11,342 nt of DNA. Source: an uncultured Lachnospiraceae bacterium (GTDB lineage: Bacteria > Bacillota > Clostridia > Lachnospirales > Lachnospiraceae). The stretch is from the NCBI GenBank assembly GCA_946409475.1, contig CAMJWQ010000082.1, positions 1 through 11,342 of the forward strand. The letters run 5' to 3'. A program made the translations under genes and the position numbers. Positions 1-6,570 of the stretch are shown here, one piece after another (within the stretch, counting starts at the first letter, position 1; every line of letters starts with the position of its first letter). The notes below the pieces were generated by a model, which was not told the DNA's origin, made no database searches, and saw only the letters and a list, made by a program, of their open reading frames with translations.

Positions 1-10
1 CTCTTATTGT

Positions 11-63
11 TATAAATAAATTGCAGTTTTTTGCGAAAAGCAAAAAACTGCAATTTATTTATG
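11..63 (+). terminator. Long perfect hairpin, probable (bidirectional) terminator
   Basis: Positions 12-34 and 40-62 are perfect reverse complements (23 bp), with a 5-nt GAAAA loop at 35-39 and a further U-G pair at 11/63. The 3' arm ends in TTTATTTAT and the 5' arm starts with the matching A-rich run, so the structure could stop transcription from either side. It lies just upstream of the mglB promoter and most simply insulates the locus from an upstream unit outside the window. The stem is much longer than a typical intrinsic terminator and its GC pairs sit in the middle and near the loop rather than at the base of the U-tract, so a mobile-element remnant or a structured RNA cannot be excluded. 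Confidence 0.6.
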
Positions 64-80
64 TATCAGATATCGCAATT

Positions 81-138
81 ATTTGTAATGCATTTGCAAG
101 TATCTTGAATATAAAGGGTGAAAACCGGATGTTATACT
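81..138 (+). promoter_or_regulatory. Probable activator-dependent promoter of the mgl operon
   Basis: TATACT at 133-138 is a good -10 (5 of 6), and TG at 130-131 makes it an extended -10 (TGTTATACT). No convincing -35 lies at the right spacing; the nearest TTGAAT (105-110) is 22 bp away. Upstream, ATTTGTAA (81-88) and ATTTGCAA (92-99) form a direct repeat with an 11-bp period, one helical turn, which is the kind of site AraC-type activators recognise. An extended -10 without a -35 box but with upstream direct repeats suggests activator control, for which the AraC-type regulator at 6571-7809 is the natural candidate. The binding assignment is inference. Confidence 0.5.
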
Positions 139-153
139 TTTTATGTAATAAAA

Positions 154-165
154 ATGCTGCAGCAT
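154..165. promoter_or_regulatory. 12-bp perfect palindrome in the mglB leader
   Basis: ATGCTGCAGCAT is a perfect dyad lying about 16 bp downstream of the proposed -10, so it would fall in the initially transcribed region. That position fits a repressor operator, for example for a LacI/GalR-type protein encoded elsewhere. It has no spacer, so it would not fold into an RNA hairpin. No second copy was noticed in the window. Confidence 0.3.
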
Positions 166-197
166 ATTAAAACAAATCAAGTATGGGAGGAAACGAA

Positions 198-1391
198 ATG
201 AAAAGAAAATGGTTACAAATACTGCTGGCAGTCAGCATGGCAGCATCATTACTGGTTGGTTGTGGATCATCAGGTACAACAAACAGTACGGATACGAAAA
301 GCGATGTGTCTGACAATGCAGAGGAAAGTGATGTAACTGACAGTGCAGAAGCTGTGAGCAGTAACGCAACAGCAAAAGCAGGTGTTATTTGGTACAACTT
401 TGCGGATACTTTTATATCTAATGCACGTCAGTGTCTGAATAATGTTGCGGCAGCGGACGGAGCGATTTCAGTTACGGATGCCGACAGCCAGAATGATATT
501 TCCACGCAGGATAATAACCTGAATAACTTTTTTACGCAAAATCCGGATTATTTGGTCTTAAATAATATAAATACTGCGGCGACCAGTGAAATTGTAAATC
601 AATGTAAGGAAAAAGGTATCGTTACTATATTTGCAAATACAACAAGTCCATCCGAAGAGGATTTTGCTAATTATGAAGATTTATGGTATGTATCCTCTGC
701 TTCCACCCGGTCGGGTGAAAATATGGGAAATGCCATTGTTGATTACTTTAACAGCAATGACGGTTGGGATCGAAATGGAAACGGCAAAGTAGATTTTATT
801 CTATTGCAGGGAATGCAGACATTCAGTGATACTATCAACCGCTCCTCTTATAGTCTTGCAGCCATTGAAGGAGCAGGCTATGAACTGGGCACCTGTATTG
901 GCGGTGATGATGTTTCAGGAGTTAAGGGAGGAGATTCTATTAATGGTGTAATTTGCGATTTCTCGCGTTCAGAAGCGCAGGAAAATGTGGAAGCCTTATT
1001 AGCAAATTATGGTGAAGATATTGATTGTATTCTTGCTGATAATGATGATGAAGCATTAGGAGCAATTGCAGCACTGCAGGCACACGGTTATCTGACAGAT
1101 GACAGTAACCATATTCCGGTTGTAGGTGTTGATGCTACCGCAGCCGGATGTGAAGCCATTAAAAACGGAACTCTTCTCGAAACCAGCCTGAACAATCCGG
1201 TTAAACTTGCAAAGTCTATTTATAAATTGATGAGCCTGCTTGCGAACAATGAAGAAGTCACAACGGATTCCATTGGTATTGATGGTGTTACCGTGGACGG
1301 ACACAGTGTAATCATTGATTATATATCCATTACGGCAGATAATTTAGATGATGCGACCTATGATATTACTGATACGGGATTAGTGTACTGA
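198..1391 (+). CDS. mglB: Galactose/glucose-type ABC transporter substrate-binding lipoprotein (MglB-like)
   Basis: This 397-residue protein captures sugar outside the membrane and delivers it to the MglA/MglC importer. The ATG at 198 is preferred to one 15 bases upstream because GGGAGG (185-190) sits properly before it and a signal peptide begins there. Residues 1-21 are a lipoprotein signal ending in a LVGC lipobox, with Cys22 as lipid anchor, followed by a Ser/Thr/Asp/Glu-rich linker to about residue 64. The fold is periplasmic-binding-protein type I. By alignment from memory to E. coli MglB, sugar contacts are kept at D70, F72, N147, D211, R215, N282, D312 and N332. The stacking His (MglB His152) is Phe209, and the region around MglB Trp183 has diverged. 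The MglB calcium loop is present as D191-x-N193-x-N195-G-K197-x-D199. Mgl-class ligand is likely; the exact sugar is not certain. Confidence 0.9.
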   Translation: MKRKWLQILLAVSMAASLLVGCGSSGTTNSTDTKSDVSDNAEESDVTDSAEAVSSNATAKAGVIWYNFADTFISNARQCLNNVAAADGAISVTDADSQNDISTQDNNLNNFFTQNPDYLVLNNINTAATSEIVNQCKEKGIVTIFANTTSPSEEDFANYEDLWYVSSASTRSGENMGNAIVDYFNSNDGWDRNGNGKVDFILLQGMQTFSDTINRSSYSLAAIEGAGYELGTCIGGDDVSGVKGGDSINGVICDFSRSEAQENVEALLANYGEDIDCILADNDDEALGAIAALQAHGYLTDDSNHIPVVGVDATAAGCEAIKNGTLLETSLNNPVKLAKSIYKLMSLLANNEEVTTDSIGIDGVTVDGHSVIIDYISITADNLDDATYDITDTGLVY

Positions 1392-1416
1392 CGGATCGGT
1401 AGTAGTGAAAAAAAAT

Positions 1417-1447
1417 AAAAGATCGGGTTTTTAAAGCCCGGTCTTTT
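1417..1447 (+). terminator. Intercistronic hairpin between mglB and mglA (attenuator)
   Basis: Positions 1417-1428 and 1436-1447 pair over 12 bp, including two G-U pairs, around a short loop. The 3' arm ends in CTTTTA. The structure lies in the 78-bp gap after the binding-protein gene. A partial terminator or 3'-end-protecting stem here is the usual way binding-protein operons make far more of the first product than of the ATPase and permease. No separate promoter for mglA was recognised. Confidence 0.75.
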
Positions 1448-1469
1448 ATAGCAACGGGAGAAAAAAGAT

Positions 1470-3017
1470 ATGGAAAATTCCGAGTATGTTTTAGAGGTAA
1501 AGGAAATGGAAAAATTCTTTCCGGGAGTAAAAGCTCTGGATTCAGTTTCCTTAAGGGTAAAACAGGGAACTGTTCATGCATTAATGGGAGAAAACGGTGC
1601 GGGAAAATCAACCCTGATGAAGTGCGTTTATGGAATTTATTCCCCGGATAAGGGTTCTATATTGATTAATGGAAGTAAAGTAAGTATATCTAATCCCAAA
1701 AATGCTATGGATCTGGGAATCTCAATGATTCATCAGGAATTGCACCCGGTAAGACCACAGAATGTGAGTGAAAATATTTTTTTGGGGCGTATTCCTTATG
1801 TCAAAAAGATGGGCATTCATTGGGTGGATCATCAGAAGCTGATAAATGAAACAAAAGAGGTATTTAATAAAATCGGTTTAACTATCGACCCCAAACAAAA
1901 AGTCTCTGAGCTTTCATCGGCATATTGTCAGCTTTTGGAGATAGCCAGAGCAGTTTCAATAGGAGCCAGGATAATCATTATGGATGAACCTACATCCTCA
2001 TTAACAGAGACAGAAACAGAAATTTTGTTTAAGATTATTAAGCAGTTAAAAACAGAAAACGTGGCAATTATATATATTTCCCATAAAATTGACGAAATAC
2101 TTCAGATATCCGATGATATAACAATCATGAGGGATGGAAAAAATGTGGGCACCTGGAAGGCCAGTGAGACGACTACCGACAGTATCGTCAGCAAAATGGT
2201 CGGACGGGAAATGAGTAATCGATTTCCGCCAAAAAGCCATAAACCGGGTACAGAATTTCTAAGGGTGGAAGGAATGACGAGTACAAATCCCTATTCTTTC
2301 CAAGACATTAGTTTTACTGTTCGAAAGGGCGAGATTTTTGGTATTGGAGGATTAGTAGGTTCGCAGCGAAGTGAACTCATAGAAGCCATTTTTGGACTTA
2401 GAGAGATTAGTAAAGGCACCATACATATAAACGGCAGGGAAATAGTTATTAAAAAACCAAGGGATGCTATTAAAAATGGAATGGCTTTGCTGACTGAGGA
2501 CCGAAGAAAAACGGGTATCATTGGTTCTTCGTCTGTAGTGGATAATACACTTATTGTTCAGCAAAATGTTAATCCAAAAGAATTTTCCAGGAAAGGATTG
2601 CATTTTATCGATTATAAAAAACGGAATGCGGCTGCTCAGAAATATGTTGATATTTTGTCAATAAAGACCCCTGCATTAAAAACTATAATTCAGTCACTGT
2701 CCGGAGGAACGCAGCAGAAGGTCTTACTGGGACGATGGCTTTTAACACAGCCGGATATTTTGATTTTAGATGAACCCACACGGGGAATTGATGTCGGTGC
2801 AAAATATGAAATTTACGAATTGATGGAGGAAATGGCCCGAAATGGAAAATGTGTTATAATGATCAGCTCTGAAATGCCGGAACTTATGGGAATGTCAGAT
2901 CGTATTATGGTTATGTGTGAAGGACATATGTCGGGAATTTTAGAAGAATCAGAAGTAACAGATGAAAAAATCATGTTATTGGCAAGTACATATAAGGATA
3001 TCCGGGAGGAAATATAA
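1470..3017 (+). CDS. mglA: Sugar ABC transporter ATP-binding protein MglA (two ATPase domains)
   Basis: This 515-residue cytoplasmic ATPase powers uptake through MglC. It carries two fused ABC domains, as in the MglA/RbsA/XylG class, and has normal full length. Domain 1 has a canonical Walker A (GENGAGKST, residues 40-48, Lys46) and Walker B (D172-E173, MDEPTSSLT), but its signature is degenerate (LSSAYCQ, from residue 148). Domain 2 has the complementary pattern: the P-loop is degenerate (GGLVGSQRS, 293-301, no GKS/T), while the signature (LSGGTQQ, 410-416) and Walker B (D434-E435, LDEPTRGID) are intact. This asymmetry is normal for the family, so it should not be read as damage. Similarity to E. 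coli MglA is visible throughout, including LTQPxILxLDEPTRGIDVGAK. The start codon follows GGGAG at 1456-1460. The stop codon overlaps the mglC start by one base, giving translational coupling. Confidence 0.95.
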   Translation: MENSEYVLEVKEMEKFFPGVKALDSVSLRVKQGTVHALMGENGAGKSTLMKCVYGIYSPDKGSILINGSKVSISNPKNAMDLGISMIHQELHPVRPQNVSENIFLGRIPYVKKMGIHWVDHQKLINETKEVFNKIGLTIDPKQKVSELSSAYCQLLEIARAVSIGARIIIMDEPTSSLTETETEILFKIIKQLKTENVAIIYISHKIDEILQISDDITIMRDGKNVGTWKASETTTDSIVSKMVGREMSNRFPPKSHKPGTEFLRVEGMTSTNPYSFQDISFTVRKGEIFGIGGLVGSQRSELIEAIFGLREISKGTIHINGREIVIKKPRDAIKNGMALLTEDRRKTGIIGSSSVVDNTLIVQQNVNPKEFSRKGLHFIDYKKRNAAAQKYVDILSIKTPALKTIIQSLSGGTQQKVLLGRWLLTQPDILILDEPTRGIDVGAKYEIYELMEEMARNGKCVIMISSEMPELMGMSDRIMVMCEGHMSGILEESEVTDEKIMLLASTYKDIREEI

Positions 3018-4012
3018 TGAAAAAAAAGAGTATCTCAAAATATGTGGTAGACTATATATTATACATATGCCTGGTGTTTATGATAATAATAATAGCAGTA
3101 ATTTCTCCGTCATTTATATCCGTTAGAGTATTAAGTGATGTGCTGATTCAAAGTGCACCTAAAATTTTATTAGCAATGGGCATGTTAGTGGTGATTATTG
3201 CCGGGGGAATGGATATGACGGTAGGGCGATTGGCAGGCCTGGGTGCCGTCATCTCCGGCACATTGGCCCAACAGGCCGCCTATTATTTAAAATTTTGGGT
3301 AAGCCTGCCGGAACTGCCGATTTGGATACCGATTGCAGTTTCCATTATAGTAGGACTTGTAATGGGAGCAATTACCGGTGTAATAATATCGGAATACAAG
3401 GTTCCTGCTTTCTTGGCAGGGTTGGGAATGCAAATGATTATTTATGGTGCGAACCTTTTATTTTTAAAAAAAGCACCTAACAACTCCCAGCCGTTAGCCG
3501 GATTTAAAGAAACCTTTTTAAAATTTGGCACAGGTTCTATTTTTGGAGTTTCTTACCTTATTATAGTTGCTTTTGTCGTTATGATATTTATATTTATTCT
3601 CCTTAATATGACAACTCTTGGTAAGAATATCTATGCGACAGGAGGAAACAGGGAGGCTGCAAAGGTAGCGGGAATCAATGTGTTCAAGGTAGACATGTTT
3701 GTATATATGCTGTCGGGCGCCCTTGCCGCACTTGCGGGATGTATGATTGCAGCACGTACGGGCAGCGCAACGGCGACATATGCCGAGGGCTATGAAATGG
3801 ATGCAATTGCCAGCTGCATTATTGGAGGGGCATCTTTCGCAGGAGGTATTGGAAATGTACCCGGTGCTTTTCTTGGTGTCATTATATTTAGTGTGATAAA
3901 TTATGGATTAACATTTGTTGGACTAAGCTCATATTGGCAATATATTGTAAAAGGATTGATCATTATCGTGGCAGTTGCTCTTGATATGCGTAAATATGCA
4001 TCTAATAAATAG
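3017..4012 (+). CDS. mglC: Galactose/glucose-type ABC transporter permease MglC
   Basis: This 331-residue integral membrane protein forms the translocation pore of the importer. It is highly hydrophobic, with roughly 8-10 membrane segments, and belongs to the branched-chain/ribose-type permease family (BPD_transp_2). The cytoplasmic loop starting near G209 (GGNREAAKVAGINV) is the family's ATPase-coupling loop and differs little from GGNPEAAKVSGVNV in E. coli MglC. The C-terminus also tracks E. coli MglC closely (NYGLTFVGLSSYWQYIVKG, then AVALD and KYA), which supports Mgl rather than Rbs or Xyl. The N-terminal GGMDMTVGRLAGL segment corresponds to the conserved GTDLSAGR region. ATG at 3017 shares one base with the mglA stop, with GGGAGG just upstream inside mglA. 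Confidence 0.93.
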   Translation: MKKKSISKYVVDYILYICLVFMIIIIAVISPSFISVRVLSDVLIQSAPKILLAMGMLVVIIAGGMDMTVGRLAGLGAVISGTLAQQAAYYLKFWVSLPELPIWIPIAVSIIVGLVMGAITGVIISEYKVPAFLAGLGMQMIIYGANLLFLKKAPNNSQPLAGFKETFLKFGTGSIFGVSYLIIVAFVVMIFIFILLNMTTLGKNIYATGGNREAAKVAGINVFKVDMFVYMLSGALAALAGCMIAARTGSATATYAEGYEMDAIASCIIGGASFAGGIGNVPGAFLGVIIFSVINYGLTFVGLSSYWQYIVKGLIIIVAVALDMRKYASNK

Positions 4013-4043
4013 CATTTAGGTACTTTTATCCAAAATCAATTTG

Positions 4044-4072
4044 TTGAATCTGTCAGTTGAATTTGATACACT
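4044..4072 (+). promoter_or_regulatory. Possible weak internal promoter before the sensor genes
   Basis: In the 106-bp gap after mglC, TTGAAT (4044-4049) and TACACT (4067-4072) are spaced by 17 bp, each matching consensus at 4 of 6 positions. GTTGAAT also occurs twice (4043-4049 and 4056-4062) with a 13-bp period and could be a regulator site. No terminator-like hairpin is visible in this gap, so the sensor genes may equally be read through from the mgl promoter. An independent basal promoter would make sense for a sensor that must exist before its ligand arrives. Confidence 0.3.
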
Positions 4073-4118
4073 GAAAAAGAGAGAATTTACCGGCACTTTT
4101 GGGTTGGAGGTTACTAAT

Positions 4119-5063
4119 TTGATAAAAAAGCAGGTATGGTTGCTCATAATACCAATAGCGATGGCTGGTTTGTCTTTAGCTTACTTTTGTTTTAATAATA
4201 CGGAAACAAGGGAAGTTTATCCTGTTACCAGAGTGACGGTTATATTGCCACATGATGATGACGGCTACTGGAGTGAAATTGCAAACGGAATTCAAGAGGA
4301 AGAAGCAAAAATAGGTGAAGAGTATAATATTGATATTAGTATAATAATTCCCCAATTAAACTACAATATTGCACAAATGACAGATATTCTGAAGCAGCAG
4401 ATTGCAGCACAGGTGGATGCTGTTGTTATTCAGGGAAACGAGAATCCTGAATTTCGGTTAGCTTTACAGGGGGCATATGATCAGGGGATGAAGATTATAT
4501 GCGTAGATACTGATATAAAAGATTTTTCTGAACATTTATATATTGGAACGGATAACTATGAAGCCGGAAAAATGATGGGTGAAAAACTAATCGATTTAAC
4601 CAGGAGAGCGGTAAAAGTGGGAATTATTTCCGGTGAGCCCGGTTATCTAAATCTTGAACAGCGTTTGGAGGGGGTCAGGGATGCTGTGAAGGATTATCCG
4701 GAAATAGAAATTATGGATGTTCAATATGATAATTATGACGGGCTGACTTTTATGAATCTATATCAGAAGCTTCATGAAACAGCCGACATACTGGTTTGTT
4801 TAGAAGGAACCGGGGGTCAGACACTAAGTCAGATATATGATGAACGTAGGTCCGAATATGAATACATCCTTGGGTTCGATGTCAATATAGGGATTAAGAA
4901 CCAGGTTATTGACGGAGTCGTAAAGCAGGATACCTATCAAATGGGACGTCAGGTCGTAGAGGAAATCGCAGAATATATCAAAACAGGTAAGTATAGTTCG
5001 GATAATATATTTACGGACATACAATGGGTGACATTCGAAAACTACGATGAGGTCATAAAATGA
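4119..5063 (+). CDS. Membrane-anchored sugar-binding sensor protein (XylFII-like)
   Basis: This 314-residue type I periplasmic-binding-fold protein (Peripla_BP_4/RbsB-like) probably senses sugar for the kinase encoded next to it. The TTG at 4119 is chosen because GGAGG (4106-4110) lies 8 bases upstream; a TTG at 4041 in the same frame has no such site. Residues 2-25 are a Lys-rich start plus one hydrophobic segment without a convincing lipobox, so it is likely tethered by an uncleaved helix. Visible pocket candidates are D46-D48/Y50/W51, D130, R182, D254 and Q270. The transport protein has Asn at the positions of D130 and Q270. The hinge-strand NND motif of MglB is replaced by LEGTGG (228-233). 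Its stop codon overlaps the kinase start (ATGA), implying equal synthesis. The architecture resembles XylFII of the C. beijerinckii XylFII-LytS xylose sensor, but the ligand here is unknown. Confidence 0.85.
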   Translation: MIKKQVWLLIIPIAMAGLSLAYFCFNNTETREVYPVTRVTVILPHDDDGYWSEIANGIQEEEAKIGEEYNIDISIIIPQLNYNIAQMTDILKQQIAAQVDAVVIQGNENPEFRLALQGAYDQGMKIICVDTDIKDFSEHLYIGTDNYEAGKMMGEKLIDLTRRAVKVGIISGEPGYLNLEQRLEGVRDAVKDYPEIEIMDVQYDNYDGLTFMNLYQKLHETADILVCLEGTGGQTLSQIYDERRSEYEYILGFDVNIGIKNQVIDGVVKQDTYQMGRQVVEEIAEYIKTGKYSSDNIFTDIQWVTFENYDEVIK

Positions 5064-6562
5064 TAAAAAAAGGATTCCTGAATACAGTTGAGAAAAAATA
5101 TGCATTTGGATATGTAATAGTTGGTTTATTTGTTATCATATTTCTTCTGACTGCTGTACTTGGAAATATCTATGTATCCTATCAGTATTCAAACGCAACA
5201 ATGGAACTAATTGCCGTGAATAACCTTGAGAAAGCAGTAGTACGGATAAACAACAGTGTCAATTTGACCTATTTATATTTTTATGAATCAAGTGTAGAAG
5301 AATATTTTGCAAATAGAGAAACAGTTGAAAAGTACCTAAAAGAAACCAACTTACAAATAAATAAAAAGTTTCTGCGCGAAACAGCAGATGCCAATAAAAC
5401 CATAGAGACGTATATGTTAAAAAGCGATCTATTAATGAGAAAATTACAGGAATATCTTAATAATAATGAAAGTAATTATTATGACTATGGGGAATTAGAA
5501 AGTCAATATAAAGAATTACAGGAAGTATATTCTTATATTAATTTAAGCTTTCAAAATGTATATTCGGCCAAGCTTACCGTCATAAGTGATTTGGAACTGC
5601 ATTTAAGTTTTTTGCAAAAAGCAATCTTTGCATTTCAGTTATTTATGCTTATTTTGACAATGCTCTGCTGTACTATTTATCTGTATAAAGTCATACAAGG
5701 AGTGTCTTCATCAATTGCCATGATGATGAAAGGTGTTAAATCTATTGAAGAGGATGTTTTTCAGGCACGGCCAATTCAGATTGGAAGCAATGATGAATTT
5801 GATGATTTTGCTAATGCCTTTAACAGAATGATAAAAATTATACAGTCCCAAATGCGAAAAATAGAAGAAAATGCAGATATTAAAGAGCAGCTTGTTTCTG
5901 CAGAAATGGAAAATTTACGTATTTATAGTGACCTTCAAAAGAACCATTTTGATTTTCTGCAATCAAGGGTCAATTCACACTTTTTATTTAATACGCTAAA
6001 TATGATATCATCGCTGGCCCGTATCGAAAATGCTGATAAATCAGCAGAGCTGATGGAAATTACGGCTTCCTTTCTAAGGTATAATCTCGATAATATTACT
6101 AAGACGGTGACATTAGAAAAAGAGGTGAAGAATCTAAAGGAGTATGTAGCTATCCAGGTATATCGTTATGAAGGAAGATATTCTTATTCTTTTGATATTG
6201 CAGAAGAGACCTTGAAGTTTTCCATGCCCTGTATGATATTACAGCCTTTAGTGGAAAATTCCATACAGCATGGTATAGGTATGAAGGTAAAAGATGGCTG
6301 GGTCTGTATTAAAACATATGAGGCGGGCAGAAGGATTTTTTTGGAAGTCAGTGATAATGGAGTTGGTATGACAGAAGAGCAGATCCGGCATATTTGTGAA
6401 GAAATGTCAGATGATTTTTATAGGATCAGCTCATCAAATCATATAGGTATTCGAAATATTTATCATAGACTGCAATTATTCTATCACTATGATGTGCTGT
6501 TTGAAATGAAAAATATCAATCCCGGATTTAAAATTGTTATTTCGCTTCCCAAGGAAGGATAG
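5060..6562 (+). CDS. YesM/LytS-class sensor histidine kinase (HAMP, His_kinase, HATPase)
   Basis: This 500-residue membrane kinase probably receives the signal from the adjacent binding protein and phosphorylates the AraC-type regulator. Membrane helix 1 is at about 14-38, an extracytoplasmic helical domain of about 150 residues follows, and helix 2 is at about 188-212. A HAMP linker (about 213-268) and a coiled coil (to about 295) lead to the His_kinase domain. The phospho-acceptor is His307 in NSHFLFNTLN; family members usually have NPHFLFN, so the proline is replaced by serine. The ATPase domain shows an N box (LQPLVENSIQHGIG, N400), a G1 box (DNGVGM, D432) and the family's HIGIRNIYHRL segment. 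The extracytoplasmic region has no recognised ligand domain, which fits sensing through a separate binding protein. It overlaps the previous gene by 4 bases. Confidence 0.92.
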   Translation: MIKKGFLNTVEKKYAFGYVIVGLFVIIFLLTAVLGNIYVSYQYSNATMELIAVNNLEKAVVRINNSVNLTYLYFYESSVEEYFANRETVEKYLKETNLQINKKFLRETADANKTIETYMLKSDLLMRKLQEYLNNNESNYYDYGELESQYKELQEVYSYINLSFQNVYSAKLTVISDLELHLSFLQKAIFAFQLFMLILTMLCCTIYLYKVIQGVSSSIAMMMKGVKSIEEDVFQARPIQIGSNDEFDDFANAFNRMIKIIQSQMRKIEENADIKEQLVSAEMENLRIYSDLQKNHFDFLQSRVNSHFLFNTLNMISSLARIENADKSAELMEITASFLRYNLDNITKTVTLEKEVKNLKEYVAIQVYRYEGRYSYSFDIAEETLKFSMPCMILQPLVENSIQHGIGMKVKDGWVCIKTYEAGRRIFLEVSDNGVGMTEEQIRHICEEMSDDFYRISSSNHIGIRNIYHRLQLFYHYDVLFEMKNINPGFKIVISLPKEG

Positions 6563-6570
6563 TGTGAAAA

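Noticed and set aside
119..132. Possible catabolite-repression (cre) site TGAAAACCGGATGT
   Set aside because: The central CG is one base out of register and the second half does not mirror the first, so it does not fit the CcpA consensus.
183..197. Upstream in-frame ATG for mglB (adds MGGNE)
   Set aside because: It overlaps the GGGAGG ribosome site itself and would place acidic residues before a normal lipoprotein signal; the ATG at 198 fits better.
1..197. Riboswitch in the mglB leader
   Set aside because: The proposed start of transcription leaves only about 50 bases of leader with no aptamer-like fold; the long hairpin at 11-63 lies upstream of the promoter.
1911..2367. Degenerate signature (148-154) and P-loop (293-301) in MglA as signs of a damaged gene
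   Set aside because: The asymmetry of one intact P-loop and one intact signature is the normal state of the MglA/RbsA double-ATPase class.
4041..4118. Longer start (TTG 4041) for the sensor binding protein
   Set aside because: No ribosome site precedes it, it adds 26 charged residues before the hydrophobic anchor, and it overlaps a possible promoter. TTG 4119 has GGAGG at the right distance.
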